A stretch of DNA of 64,000 nucleotides from CALKWS01 sp035302405 (GTDB taxonomy: Bacteria; Actinomycetota; Actinomycetes; Actinomycetales; Beutenbergiaceae), in NCBI GenBank assembly GCA_035302405.1, contig DATGSR010000064.1:89826-153825 (forward strand). Reading direction: 5' to 3'. The notes under the pieces were generated by a model. It was not told where the DNA came from and did no database searches. It was given only the letters and a program-made list of their open reading frames with translations. A program made the translations under genes and the position numbers. Positions 31,762-41,155 of this stretch are shown here, in pieces (position 1 is the first letter of the stretch; each line of letters starts with the position of its first letter).

Positions 31762-34356
31762 TCAGGTGCGAGCACTGCGCCCGGTAAGAACTTCGCTCGG
31801 AGTTCCTACCGGCGTGGGCCGCGGGGACCGGTCCGGGGCCGCCGGCGGCGTTCGACGGTCTGCCGGTGCGCCTTCCCCTGCCGGTGAACCGTCGTCTGCC
31901 GGTGCACCCTCGTCTGCCGGTGCACTCCCGGTCGGCGTGCCACTACCCGCCGCAGTTTCGTTTCCAGTCGGCTCCACTGGTTGACCGCCAGGTTCGCCCT
32001 TCTTCTTCGCTCGTGAGCCTGGGCGGCCGTCCTCGTTCGGTTCGGCTGCACTCGCGGGCCGAGAACCCGTCAACCGGAAGACGTCGAACACCCCTTCGAT
32101 CTGTCCGACAGCACGTAGCACGTGACCCAGGTGGGAGGGCTCGGCCATCTCGAAGGCGAACCGGGAGATGGCCACCCGGTCCTGTGAGGTGGACACGTTG
32201 GCCGAGAGGATGTTCACGTGGTTGTCGGACAGGACCTTGGTCACGTCGGACAGCAGCCCCGCCCGGTCCAGAGCCTCGACCTGGATCTGTACGAGGAAAA
32301 CGCTTTGCGCGGACGGCGACCACTCGACGTCGACGATCCGCTCGGGTTGGGCCCGCAACCCGTGCAGGTTCCCGCAGTCCACGCGGTGCACCGAGACTCC
32401 CGAGCCCCGGGTGACGAAGCCGACGATCTCGTCGCCGGGTACCGGGGTGCAGCAACGGGCCAGTTTGGTGAGGACATCCGTCCCGTCCATTCCGGAGACG
32501 ATGATGCCGGTCTCGGCGGGTCGGGACCTGGGCCTGGAGGCGCCGGGCCGAGTGACCTCGGCGATATCCTCCTCAGCGCCGTCCTCCCCACCGAGGCTGG
32601 CGACGAGTTTTTTCACCACGGTGCCAGCCGAGACATGCCCCTCGCCCACCGCTGCGTACAGGGCGGAGACGTCCTGGTACTGCATCTCATCGGCCAGCAC
32701 CACGAGCATCTCGTGGTTCAGCAGCCGCTGAATAGGTAGGTTCTGCTTGCGTAGCGCCCGAGCGATCGCGCTCTTGCCGTGGTCGATCGCCTCTTCCCGG
32801 CGTTCCTTGGTGAACCACTGCCGGATCTTGTTCCGGGCCCTGGGGCTCTTGACGAACCCGAGCCAGTCGCGGCTCGGCCCCGCCCCCTCCGCGCGGGAGG
32901 TGAACACCTCCACGGTGTCACCGTGCTCCAGCGCGGATTCCAGCGGCACTAACCGGCCGTTGACACGTGCTCCGACCGTGCGGTGCCCCACCTCGGTGTG
33001 CACGGCGTAGGCGAAGTCCACCGGCGTCGAGCCCGAGGGCAACGCGAGCACGTCCCCCTTGGGCGTGAATACGTACACCTCGGTGCCCGACATCTCGAAC
33101 CGCAGGGAGTCCAGGAACTCCCCAGGGTCGGAAGTTTCCCGCTGCCAGTCCACCAACTGCCGCAGCCACGGCATGGCCTCGACGTCGGACCCCTTGCGTT
33201 TGCTCCCGCTGCGCGCGGCTTCCTTGTACTTCCAGTGCGCGGCAACGCCGTATTCGGCCCGCCGGTGCATGTCATAACTGCGGATCTGGATTTCTACGGG
33301 CTTGCCGGTCGGTCCAATCACCGTGGTGTGCAGTGATTGGTACATGTTGAACTTGGGCATCGCGATGTAGTCCTTGAACCGGCCGGGGACCGGGTTCCAT
33401 CGCGCGTGTAGTGCACCCAACACGGCGTAGCAGTCGCGCACCGATTCCACCAGGACCCGCACGCCGACGAGGTCGTAGATGTCGGCGAAGTCCCGGCCGC
33501 GCACGATCATCTTCTGATAGATCGAGTAATAGTGCTTGGGCCTACCGGTGACGGTCGCCTTGATCTTGGCGGCCTTCAGGTCGTCCACGACCCGGCTGCG
33601 CACCTTGTTCAGGAACTCTTCGCGGGCAGGGGCGCGCTCGGCCACCAGATGGACGATCTCGTCATACACCTTGGGGTACAGGGTGGCGAAGGACAGGTCC
33701 TCCAACTCCCACTTGATCGTGTTCATCCCCAACCGGTGGGCCAGTGGGGCATAGATCTCGATCGTTTCCCGCGCCTTCCGAGCCGCAGAGTCCCGGCTCA
33801 CGTACTTCCAGGTCCGCGCGTTGTGCAGCCGGTCGGCCAGTTTGATCACCAATACCCGGATATCGCGGGCCATGGCAATCACCATTTTGCGCACGGTTTC
33901 CGCCTGGGCTGCTTCCCCGTATTTCACGCGGTCCAGTTTCGTCACGCCATCGACCAGGACGGCGATCTCCTCGCCGAAGTCGGTGCGCAACTGCTCCAGG
34001 GAGTAGTTGGTGTCCTCCACGGTGTCGTGCAGCAGCGCGGCGGCCAGGGTGGGCGGGGTCAGACCCAACTCCGCCAGGATCGTCGCCACGGCCACCGGGT
34101 GGGTGATGTAGGGATCCCCGCTCTTGCGGGACTGACCCTGGTGGGATTGTTGAGCCACCCGATAGGCCCGTTCGATCACCGATACGTCTGCTTTGGGGTG
34201 GTTGGAGCGAACCACGGCCAGCAGCGGCTCCAACGCCTTGGGGGTGCTGCTCGCCCGGGCACCGAATCGGCCCAGCGCTGAGCGCACACGCGAACCAGGC
34301 ACCACCGGGTCCGGGGCGCTGTTCGTGGTGGTACTCACCGGGGCTCGCTCGTCCAT
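31762..34356 (-). CDS. relA: Bifunctional (p)ppGpp synthetase/hydrolase (Rel)
   Basis: Makes and destroys the stringent-response alarmones. 864 residues: an HD hydrolase domain with LLHDTVEDT, a synthetase domain (RGRDFADIYDLVGVRV, YQSLHTTV), TGS (VFTPKGDVLALPSGSTPVDFAY), a conserved-cysteine region (LARCCTPVPGD) and an ACT domain. The last 101 residues (about 764-864) form an extra Pro/Ala/Gly tail with APADEGAPADDG-type repeats, not part of known domains. The ATG at 34354-34356 has TACCAT 6 nt upstream, so it is probably leaderless. Convergent with the DUF349 gene. Confidence 0.96.
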   Translation of the reverse strand: MDERAPVSTTTNSAPDPVVPGSRVRSALGRFGARASSTPKALEPLLAVVRSNHPKADVSVIERAYRVAQQSHQGQSRKSGDPYITHPVAVATILAELGLTPPTLAAALLHDTVEDTNYSLEQLRTDFGEEIAVLVDGVTKLDRVKYGEAAQAETVRKMVIAMARDIRVLVIKLADRLHNARTWKYVSRDSAARKARETIEIYAPLAHRLGMNTIKWELEDLSFATLYPKVYDEIVHLVAERAPAREEFLNKVRSRVVDDLKAAKIKATVTGRPKHYYSIYQKMIVRGRDFADIYDLVGVRVLVESVRDCYAVLGALHARWNPVPGRFKDYIAMPKFNMYQSLHTTVIGPTGKPVEIQIRSYDMHRRAEYGVAAHWKYKEAARSGSKRKGSDVEAMPWLRQLVDWQRETSDPGEFLDSLRFEMSGTEVYVFTPKGDVLALPSGSTPVDFAYAVHTEVGHRTVGARVNGRLVPLESALEHGDTVEVFTSRAEGAGPSRDWLGFVKSPRARNKIRQWFTKERREEAIDHGKSAIARALRKQNLPIQRLLNHEMLVVLADEMQYQDVSALYAAVGEGHVSAGTVVKKLVASLGGEDGAEEDIAEVTRPGASRPRSRPAETGIIVSGMDGTDVLTKLARCCTPVPGDEIVGFVTRGSGVSVHRVDCGNLHGLRAQPERIVDVEWSPSAQSVFLVQIQVEALDRAGLLSDVTKVLSDNHVNILSANVSTSQDRVAISRFAFEMAEPSHLGHVLRAVGQIEGVFDVFRLTGSRPASAAEPNEDGRPGSRAKKKGEPGGQPVEPTGNETAAGSGTPTGSAPADEGAPADDGSPAGEGAPADRRTPPAAPDRSPRPTPVGTPSEVLTGRSART

Positions 34357-34362
34357 CTTCCT

Positions 34363-34368
34363 ATGGTA
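34363..34368 (-). promoter_or_regulatory. -10-like TACCAT, 6 nt before the relA start
   Basis: The minus strand reads GTACCATAGGAAGATG. The hexamer fits TAnnnT and the 6-nt spacing matches other genes in the window. AGGAAG directly touching the ATG is too close to serve as a normal ribosome site. Confidence 0.45.
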
Positions 34369-34424
34369 CGCAACGAGCAACCGATCGGCGGTATGCGTTC
34401 GGCCACGGCACAATAGCCGCTACG

Positions 34425-34458
34425 AAAGGCCGCCCGGAGATCTCCGCACCGTGCGGCC
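34425..34458 (-). terminator. Putative intrinsic terminator after apt
   Basis: On the minus strand a GGCCGC…GCGGCC stem encloses an inner palindrome CGGAGATCTCCG (34435-34446) and is followed by TTTCGT. It lies about 35 nt beyond the apt stop and before relA, so it would end the yajC-secD-secF-apt transcript. Confidence 0.45.
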
Positions 34459-34492
34459 AGACTCCGGGGCTCGGCGGGCCGATGGACCTTGG

Positions 34493-35023
34493 TTAGTCCC
34501 GCAGCAGCGTGTGCACGGGCCAGTCGCTGAGTCGCTCGCGCCCGTCTAGGTCGGCCAACTCCAGCAGCACCCCGATACCGGTCACTTGGGCACCCACGCG
34601 CTCGAGCAGATGTGCCGCCGCCCGGGCGGTGCCGCCGGTGGCCAGGACGTCGTCCACCAGGGCGACCTTGCTGCCGGGGCTGATTCCGACTTCGGAAACT
34701 TCCAGTTCGGCGGTGCCGTACTCCAACTCGTAGCGTTGCCGGTGGACCGGTGGCGGCAGTTTGCCGGCCTTGCGCACTGCGAGCACACCGGTACCCAACC
34801 GGAGCGCCAGCGGGGCGGCCAGCAGGAATCCCCGCGCTTCCACCCCGGCGACGGCGTCGATGTCGGTGCCGAACAGTTCAGCGAGGCGGTCCACCGCGGC
34901 GCTGAAGGTGTCCCGATCGGCCAGCAGCGGGGTGATGTCCCGGAACAGCACACCCGGTTCGGGGTAATCAGGCACGTGCCGCATCCGTTCGCGGATCCGC
35001 TCCGCCAGTGCCACGGGGGTCAC
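34493..35023 (-). CDS. apt: Adenine phosphoribosyltransferase
   Basis: Salvages adenine to AMP with PRPP. 176 residues. The PRPP loop VALVDDVLATGGTA is at about 118-131, and the FRDITPLLAD and GVEARGFLLAAP segments are typical. The GTG start (35021-35023) overlaps the secF stop by 4 nt. The secD-secF-apt-relA order is conserved in Actinobacteria. Confidence 0.95.
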   Translation of the reverse strand: MTPVALAERIRERMRHVPDYPEPGVLFRDITPLLADRDTFSAAVDRLAELFGTDIDAVAGVEARGFLLAAPLALRLGTGVLAVRKAGKLPPPVHRQRYELEYGTAELEVSEVGISPGSKVALVDDVLATGGTARAAAHLLERVGAQVTGIGVLLELADLDGRERLSDWPVHTLLRD

Positions 35024-36129
35024 CGGTTCCTCGACCTACGTCGCTTGGGTTGCGCGGCATGGCCCAGGTGTTCGCCTGCTACCAGTCCCCCGGCGCGCGC
35101 ACTGGTGAGTGAGGAGTCCAACTCCAGGCCGTCCTGCTCGGCTTGTGCGATCCGGCGTTCGCGGCGCTCCAGCACCTTCTCGGTGTGCTTACGCACTGCC
35201 GGATCACGTTCACGCAGGGCGACCTCGATGGGAGTGGCGATGAAGATCGAGGAAACCGTGGAGCAAGCCAGCCCGATGAACAATGCCAGGGAGATGTCCC
35301 GCAGGGTCCCGGCGCCCATGAGGAACGCACCAACGAACAGGATCCCGCCGACCGGCAGTAGGCCCACGATCGAGGTGTTGATCGAGCGCACCAGGGTCTG
35401 GTTCACCGCGAGGTTCGCCGCCTCGGCATAGGTGTACTTGGTCTGTTCCTGGTACAGGTTGGTGTTCTCCCGCACCTTGTCGAACACCACCACCGTGTCG
35501 TACAGGGAGTATCCCAGGATGGTCAGGAACCCGATCACCGAGGCCGGCGTCACCTCGAAGCCGATCAGGGCGTAGACCCCAACGGTGACGACCAGGTCAT
35601 GCAGTAGCGCCACCAGCGCCGCCACCGCCATCTTCCAGTGCCGGAAGTAAACGGCCATCACCCCGGCGACCAGAACCAGGAAGATCAATCCGCCCTGGAG
35701 CGCCTGAGTGGTCACATCCTGCCCCCAGGTGGGGCCGACGAACGAACTGGTCACGTCGCTGACCGGGACCTGGTAGGCCTCCGCAAGCAGTTCACGCAGT
35801 TGAGTGGTCTCGGCGTCGCTGAGTTCCTCGGTCTGCACACGCACCGTGTCCGAGCCGATGTTGGACACCCGCGGCACCTGGTCGGCATCCATCTGGGCCA
35901 CGGCGTCGTGGGCCGGCTGCTGATCGGTGATGGCCGTCCCGGAGACGGTGAACTCCGAACCGCCGCGGAACTCGATGCCGGGGTTCAGCCCGCGGATCCC
36001 CAGCACCAGCAGTGCACCGATGACCAGCGCGACCCCGATCGTGAGCCAGCGTCGCCGGTTCTGCACGATCGCGAACGACTTCTTCCCGGTGTACAGGTCG
36101 TTACCGAGTTGGGAGAAGCTCCTCATCAC
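35020..36129 (-). CDS. secF: Protein-export membrane protein SecF
   Basis: With SecD, uses proton-motive force to aid late protein translocation. 369 residues with six membrane segments, the periplasmic P1 region after the first, and conserved IEFRGGSEFTV, GYSLYDTVVVFDKVREN and VNQTLVRSINTS motifs. The start is GTG 36127-36129 or the adjacent ATG, overlapping the secD stop. A charged C-terminal tail follows the last helix. Confidence 0.96.
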   Translation of the reverse strand: MMRSFSQLGNDLYTGKKSFAIVQNRRRWLTIGVALVIGALLVLGIRGLNPGIEFRGGSEFTVSGTAITDQQPAHDAVAQMDADQVPRVSNIGSDTVRVQTEELSDAETTQLRELLAEAYQVPVSDVTSSFVGPTWGQDVTTQALQGGLIFLVLVAGVMAVYFRHWKMAVAALVALLHDLVVTVGVYALIGFEVTPASVIGFLTILGYSLYDTVVVFDKVRENTNLYQEQTKYTYAEAANLAVNQTLVRSINTSIVGLLPVGGILFVGAFLMGAGTLRDISLALFIGLACSTVSSIFIATPIEVALRERDPAVRKHTEKVLERRERRIAQAEQDGLELDSSLTSARAGGLVAGEHLGHAAQPKRRRSRNR

Positions 36130-38240
36130 TCGTCCCCTTTCTGCACGCCGTTGGCATCGCGGGCGGCGTCATCCGACTCCGGTTCCCGCCCGGCTCCGCC
36201 GACGCTCGCGCCTTCCGCGGGGCTGGACACGGTGTCCGCGGCCTGGGCGGAAACCGCTGCCAGCGCTTCCGCACGGCGGCGTTCGGCGATGGTCATCGAA
36301 CTGCCGGCCTCACGCTCGGCCCGGGAGCGGAACTGTCCCCGGCCACGGTAGGCCGAGACGACGGCGCCCAGGTGCTCCGGGTCGAGGCCGGACATCTTGG
36401 AGCCTTCCCGGAAGAACCGGGTACGGATCAGCACCTGCATGAACGGGTGGGTGAAGAAGACGAACACGATCAGGTCGATCAATGTGATCAAACCGAGGGT
36501 GACGGCGAACCCGCGCACCCCGCCGACGGCCACGAAGTACAGCACCACGGCTCCGAGCAGGTTGACCGCATCGGAGGCCATGATGGTCCGCCTCGCGCGC
36601 TTCCAGCCTTGTTCGACAGCGTCGGGCAGGCGGCGCCCCTCGCGGACTTCATCGCGGATCCGTTCGAAGTAGACGATGAAGGAGTCGGCGATGATGCCGA
36701 TCGCCACGATCAAGCCGGCCACGCCTGCCAGGGACAGTCGGTAGCCCATCTGCCAGGACAGCAGGGCGATCACCAGGTACGTGGTCAACCCGCCCAGAGT
36801 CAGGCTGGCCAGCGAGATGATCGCCAGTGCCCGGTACTGCACCAAGGCGTAAACCACCACGAGGGCCAACCCGATCAGCCCGGCGAGCAGTCCGCGCTGA
36901 AGCTGCTCCGAACCCAGGGTGGCCGAAATTTGCTCCTCGCTCTGGACTTCGAACTGGATCGGCAGTGCACCGAAGTTCAGTTGGCTCGCGAGGCGTTGGG
37001 CGCTCTCCCTGGTGAGATTCCCGCTGATCTCAGCGGATCCACCCGGGATGGGGCTATCCACCGTGGGCGCCATCAGCACCAGCCCGTCCAGCACCATGGC
37101 GAACCGGTTGGTCCCGGACGCCTGGTATTGCGGATCGGAGATGCGCCGGGTGACGTCCAGGAACTTCTCCGCGCCCTCGGAGTTGAACTGCATGGATACG
37201 GCATAGTCGTTGGTGACTACGCCACCCTCGGTGACGCGGAAGCCGGAACTAGCGCTCTCGATGTCGGTTCCCGGGATCTCCATCGGCCCGAGGATGAACT
37301 TCGACGTGCCGTCCACCGCGCAGGCGACGAGCGCGGCGTCAGGGTCGTCCCCACCGCCGCCGATGAGGTTCTCCGGGTCGGTGCAGTCCAGGGTGTGGAA
37401 GTCGAACAGTACCTGTTCGGTGACCCAGGCTTGGTCCGAAGGATTCGCCGGTTCGCTCAGCGGGGTGTCGGATAGTTCCCCATCGCCGTCCAGATCCGCT
37501 GCGTCGAAGGCTGCGGCCTCGATCTCTTCGGGGGTCGCGCGGGTTTGCTCCTGGCTCGGGCCACCTTCTTCGGTGTTGCCGTCGTTGCCTTCATCCGCGC
37601 CGTCGTCCTCGGTCGTGGCCGTGGTCGCGCCGGAGGGCGCGGGACCGTCGGCGCTGGTGTCGTCGCCGGTCTCCCCCGCCGAATCGTCGGCGTGGTCGGA
37701 TTCGTCGTTCGAGCCCCCGGGCTGACCAGCCGATTCCTCCTCGACGCCGTTGGACTCGGCCATCTCCTCCAGTTCCTCGGGATCCAGTTCCCCGACGTCG
37801 GCGTCGTCGGGCGCCTGCAGTGACGCGGGGTCGATGGGCGCCGGTCCGGTTTCGGCGAGGAAGGCCCGGAACCGCATCTGCGCGCTCTGGCGCACGAGAT
37901 TGAGGGTTTCCTCGGTGGGTTCGCCCGGTAATCCGACCACGATGTTGCTCGCGCCCTGGCTGGAGATCTCGGCCTCGGCAACGCCGGAGGAGTCCACCCG
38001 CTGGCGGATGATCTCGATTGCCTGACCGACCTGCTCGTCGGTGATCTCATCAGCGTCCTCGGTGCGCGGAGTGAGGATGATCTGGGTCCCGCCCTCCAGG
38101 TCGAGGGCCAGGTTCGGCCGCCAACTGGCGTCGGAGAGCATCGTGCCGGCGGTGAGCGTGCCGAACAGCAGGGCTAGCACGCAGAAGAACAGCACCAGCG
38201 TGCGCCCAGGGCGCACCGCAGAAGGAGTTGGTTTGGCCAC
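36126..38240 (-). CDS. secD: Protein-export membrane protein SecD with acidic insert
   Basis: Partner of SecF. 704 residues, longer than many SecDs. The N-terminal membrane segment is at about 14-34, LALDLEGGTQI begins the periplasmic P1 domain, and five more membrane helices lie at about 450-625 (GVAGLIVAIGIIADSFIVYFERI). Residues about 143-235 are a disordered, Asp/Glu-rich insert in P1, followed by DLDGDGELSD at 249-258, an EF-hand-like string. The C-terminal 80 residues are cytoplasmic and charged. Operon: yajC-secD-secF-apt. Confidence 0.96.
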   Translation of the reverse strand: MAKPTPSAVRPGRTLVLFFCVLALLFGTLTAGTMLSDASWRPNLALDLEGGTQIILTPRTEDADEITDEQVGQAIEIIRQRVDSSGVAEAEISSQGASNIVVGLPGEPTEETLNLVRQSAQMRFRAFLAETGPAPIDPASLQAPDDADVGELDPEELEEMAESNGVEEESAGQPGGSNDESDHADDSAGETGDDTSADGPAPSGATTATTEDDGADEGNDGNTEEGGPSQEQTRATPEEIEAAAFDAADLDGDGELSDTPLSEPANPSDQAWVTEQVLFDFHTLDCTDPENLIGGGGDDPDAALVACAVDGTSKFILGPMEIPGTDIESASSGFRVTEGGVVTNDYAVSMQFNSEGAEKFLDVTRRISDPQYQASGTNRFAMVLDGLVLMAPTVDSPIPGGSAEISGNLTRESAQRLASQLNFGALPIQFEVQSEEQISATLGSEQLQRGLLAGLIGLALVVVYALVQYRALAIISLASLTLGGLTTYLVIALLSWQMGYRLSLAGVAGLIVAIGIIADSFIVYFERIRDEVREGRRLPDAVEQGWKRARRTIMASDAVNLLGAVVLYFVAVGGVRGFAVTLGLITLIDLIVFVFFTHPFMQVLIRTRFFREGSKMSGLDPEHLGAVVSAYRGRGQFRSRAEREAGSSMTIAERRRAEALAAVSAQAADTVSSPAEGASVGGAGREPESDDAARDANGVQKGDE

Positions 38241-38312
38241 GAACTTCGTCTTCTTCTTCCCCGGCGCTGCAGCGCCGGCGCGTCTCAGCGGCCCGGTCCC
38301 GGGCCGGGTGGA

Positions 38313-38711
38313 TCAGTCCTTGTTCTCGTCCCGGTACGTCCTGCGCACCTGGTCCTCGGAGAGGAACCCGTCGGGAGTGGAGGTGTCGGAACTCTCGTCG
38401 CTGACCTCCGCGGGCGTTTCCGGCTCCGCATCGGCGTCGGCGGTAGCGTACTCGGTCGCGGGGTCCACCTTCTTGGCGATCGCGGGCAGGAACCAACGAC
38501 TGGTGTTACCCGGGGTGGACTCGATCGTGACGACATTGCCATCCACGGCGGTCACTGTGCCGTACATGCCCGAACTGGTCATGACCTCATCGCCCGCTGC
38601 GATCGAGCGACGCAACTCGGTCTGCTCACGCTGCTGCTTGCGATTCCTGTTCATCATCAGGATCAACATCCCGAAGATGAGCACGAGGAAGATGAGCATG
38701 ATCGGATCCAT
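38313..38711 (-). CDS. yajC: Preprotein translocase subunit YajC
   Basis: Small single-pass membrane protein of the SecDF-YajC complex. 132 residues. The membrane segment is at about 4-22, then the conserved RRSIAAGDEVMTSSGMYGTV block, and an acidic tail. The ATG at 38709-38711 gives the normal short N terminus; an ATG 18 nt upstream is possible. It lies 72 nt before secD. Confidence 0.93.
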   Translation of the reverse strand: MDPIMLIFLVLIFGMLILMMNRNRKQQREQTELRRSIAAGDEVMTSSGMYGTVTAVDGNVVTIESTPGNTSRWFLPAIAKKVDPATEYATADADAEPETPAEVSDESSDTSTPDGFLSEDQVRRTYRDENKD

Positions 38712-38750
38712 AAGGGTACGTCTCCACAAGCAGAATACGGGGTCTGGGCG

Positions 38751-38756
38751 ATTCTA
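38751..38756 (-). promoter_or_regulatory. Likely -10 element for yajC-secD-secF-apt
   Basis: TAGAAT on the minus strand within the ruvB-yajC gap, about 40 nt before the yajC ATG. The -35 is unclear. It is the best promoter-like hexamer in the gap. Confidence 0.42.
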
Positions 38757-38792
38757 GTTCATCCAGCCGGTGGGGCGGACCAAAGGTCGGTA

Positions 38793-38817
38793 AAAAGATC
38801 CCGCGCGGTTGGATTCC
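38793..38817 (-). terminator. Possible terminator after ruvB
   Basis: The minus strand has ATCC-aaccgcgc-GGAT followed by CTTTTT. The stem is short but the T run is one of the few in this GC-rich window, and it lies just after the ruvB stop. Confidence 0.35.
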
Positions 38818-38842
38818 ATGCGTGGCGACCCGCCGCGTGGGG

Positions 38843-39874
38843 TCAGTCCCACAGCGTCGCGGTCGCGTTGGGAGCGGTGAGCCCCAGGTGCGCGAAACCT
38901 TCGGCCGTGGCGACCCTGCCGCGGGGCGTGCGCGCCATGAGGCCTTCGCGCACCAGGAAGGACTCGGCCACGGTTTCGACCGTCTCCGGCTCCTCCCCGA
39001 TGGCCACGGCCAATGTGGTCAGACCGGTTGGCCCTCCGCCGAAGCGTTCACACAGGGTACGCAGCACCGCCCGGTCCAAACGGTCCAGCCCGCGCTCGTC
39101 CACCTCGAAGACTTCCAGGGCCCGTTGGGCGGCATGCAGGTCGAGTACCCCGGAACCTCGAACCTGGGCCCAATCCTGCACCCGGCGCAAAAGCCGGTTC
39201 GCGATCCGAGGCGTACCGCGTGAGCGAGTGGCGATCTCGGTCGCTGCTTGCCGGTGCAAGGACACCTCCAGCAACCGGGCGGAACGGTCCAGCACCTGCT
39301 CCAGGTCGCCGGCCGAATAGAAATCCATATGAGCGGTGAAGCCGAAGCGATCCCGCAGCGGCGCAGGTAACAGGCCCGAGCGGGTGGTGGCGCCCACCAC
39401 GGTGAACGGTGGCAGCGTCAGGGGTATCGCGCTGGCTCCTGGCCCCTTGCCGACCACGACATCGACCCGGAAGTCCTCCATCGCGAGGTAGAGCATCTCT
39501 TCCGCCGGGCGCGCCAGCCGGTGGATCTCGTCGATGAACAGCACGTCGCCCTCCATCAGGGAGGACAGGATCGCCGCCAGATCCCCGGCGTGCTGGACGG
39601 CGGGGCCGGACGTCAACCGTAGTGAGCCCTCGACCTCGGCCGCCACGATCATCGCCAGGGTTGTCTTACCGAGCCCGGGCGGTCCGGCGAACAGGATGTG
39701 ATCGGGAGGACGACGGCGGGCCTTCGCGGCGTCCAGAACGAGGGAGAGTTGATCACGCACCACGCTCTGGCCGATGAACTCATCCAGCCGGCGTGGTCGC
39801 AGCGCCGCTTCGGCGGCACGTTCCAGTTCGTCGGCCTCGCTTGCCAGGATCGTCTCGGGATACTCCTCAGCCAC
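38843..39874 (-). CDS. ruvB: Holliday junction branch migration helicase RuvB
   Basis: Hexameric AAA+ motor moving Holliday junctions with RuvA. 343 residues. Walker A is GPPGLGKTT and Walker B LFIDEIHRL; GATTRSGLLPAPLRDRF is sensor 1/arginine finger, and the C-terminal winged helix has GLMARTPRGR. I choose GTG 39872-39874, which has GGAGG 5 nt upstream and overlaps the ruvA stop by 8 nt. The open frame further upstream lies within ruvA. Confidence 0.96.
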   Translation of the reverse strand: MAEEYPETILASEADELERAAEAALRPRRLDEFIGQSVVRDQLSLVLDAAKARRRPPDHILFAGPPGLGKTTLAMIVAAEVEGSLRLTSGPAVQHAGDLAAILSSLMEGDVLFIDEIHRLARPAEEMLYLAMEDFRVDVVVGKGPGASAIPLTLPPFTVVGATTRSGLLPAPLRDRFGFTAHMDFYSAGDLEQVLDRSARLLEVSLHRQAATEIATRSRGTPRIANRLLRRVQDWAQVRGSGVLDLHAAQRALEVFEVDERGLDRLDRAVLRTLCERFGGGPTGLTTLAVAIGEEPETVETVAESFLVREGLMARTPRGRVATAEGFAHLGLTAPNATATLWD

Positions 39875-40472
39875 GGGTGCCTCCGAGGTGCTGCAGGGCG
39901 GCACGCAGTGCGGTTGCGGTATCCAGGTCGGGTTGCTCACTGAACACCTGCTGTACGGCCTTCTCGGCGGTTTTCACCGGCCAGCCCAGCCCGGTGAGGG
40001 CGGCGACCACGTCTTGCTGCCCGCTGTCCAGCGACCCGGTCGGCGCGGCTGCGGTCTCCGGTGTGGCAGCGGGCGGGCCCAGACGGTCCCCCAGGTCCAC
40101 GATGATCCGCCGGGCGCCCTTCTCTCCGATCCCGGGCACCTTGCGCAGCGCCTTGACGTCCTCGGCGGCAACAGCAGAGCGCAAGCCGTCGGGGGTGTGG
40201 ACGGCGAGCATCGCCAGCGCCAGCCGCGGCCCGATGCCGTTCACGGTCTGCAGCAATTCGAACACGTCGCGTTCTTCCTCGGTACCGAACCCGTATAGCG
40301 TCATCGCGTCCTCGCGCACCACCATTGAGGTGGCCAGTTCCTCTTCGCTTCCGGTGCGCAAGGTGGCCAAGGTCCCCGGAGTGGTGTGCACGCGGTAGCC
40401 CAGGCCGCCGACCTCGATCACACACGCATCCAACCCGACCTGCCTGACGGTGCCGCGCAGGGAGGCAATCAT
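39867..40472 (-). CDS. ruvA: Holliday junction DNA-binding protein RuvA
   Basis: Tetramer that holds the four-way junction for RuvB. 201 residues: an OB domain (MIASLRGTVRQVG), helix-hairpin-helix motifs (VNGIGPRLALAML and VPGIGEKGARRII) and a flexible linker to the C-terminal RuvB-contact domain. It lies 33 nt after ruvC. Confidence 0.95.
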   Translation of the reverse strand: MIASLRGTVRQVGLDACVIEVGGLGYRVHTTPGTLATLRTGSEEELATSMVVREDAMTLYGFGTEEERDVFELLQTVNGIGPRLALAMLAVHTPDGLRSAVAAEDVKALRKVPGIGEKGARRIIVDLGDRLGPPAATPETAAAPTGSLDSGQQDVVAALTGLGWPVKTAEKAVQQVFSEQPDLDTATALRAALQHLGGTRG

Positions 40473-40505
40473 CCACGATCTCCGACGACGAACATGCGTA
40501 CGATA

Positions 40506-41120
40506 CTAACGGGTGACCGGGCCGGACCGGGCTCGACTCGCCGCCCGCCCGCCGTATCCGCGCACTGCGCGGGCACGTACGTCCGCCTGTGCCCACGCCC
40601 GCTGCGCGGCTGTCACCGGGCCGCTGCCGGGCACCCCGGTGACATGCCGGCGCCAGGCGTGCGTAATCGCCAACGCCAACGCATCGGCGGCATCGGCGGG
40701 CCGGGGGCGCGTGCTCAGTTGCAGGATCTGCCGGACCATCTCCTGGACCTGTTCCTTCGGGGCTCGCCCGTTACCGGTGACGGCCGCTTTGATCTCACTC
40801 GGCGTGTGGGTCGCAACGGGTATCCCGGCTCGTGTGGCCGCAACCATAGCCAGGCCGGCGACCTGAGCGGTGCCGGTCACCGTACGTACGTTGTGCTGGG
40901 CGAATACCTGCTCAACCGCTACCGCATCGGGCTGGAATCGCTGCACCCACTGGCCCAGTTGCTTGTCGATGTCGGCAAGGCGGTGCGAAAGTGCGGCATC
41001 CGCGGCGGTGCGGATCACGTCCACCTCCACCAGGCGCACCCGGCGGCCCGGGCCGGCTTCGATCACCCCGATTCCGCACCGGGTAAGGCCGGGGTCCACG
41101 CCGAGGATGGAGAACGTCAT
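40506..41120 (-). CDS. ruvC: Holliday junction resolvase RuvC
   Basis: Endonuclease cutting Holliday junctions. 204 residues. Acidic active-site residues are visible in GVDPGLTRCG, AVEQVFAQHN and DAADALALAI. The ATG at 41118-41120 gives the family N terminus. The C-terminal 35 residues are an extra Arg/Ala-rich tail. First gene of ruvC-ruvA-ruvB, separated from yebC by a repeat-bearing gap. Confidence 0.95.
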   Translation of the reverse strand: MTFSILGVDPGLTRCGIGVIEAGPGRRVRLVEVDVIRTAADAALSHRLADIDKQLGQWVQRFQPDAVAVEQVFAQHNVRTVTGTAQVAGLAMVAATRAGIPVATHTPSEIKAAVTGNGRAPKEQVQEMVRQILQLSTRPRPADAADALALAITHAWRRHVTGVPGSGPVTAAQRAWAQADVRARAVRGYGGRAASRARSGPVTR

Positions 41121-41155
41121 ACCCGCCACTCTGACACCGGGCACCCACGCCCAGT

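Noticed and set aside
36372..37475. A 367-residue plus-strand frame over secD
   Set aside because: Antisense shadow of the SecD membrane core; composition is typical of reverse-frame GC bias.
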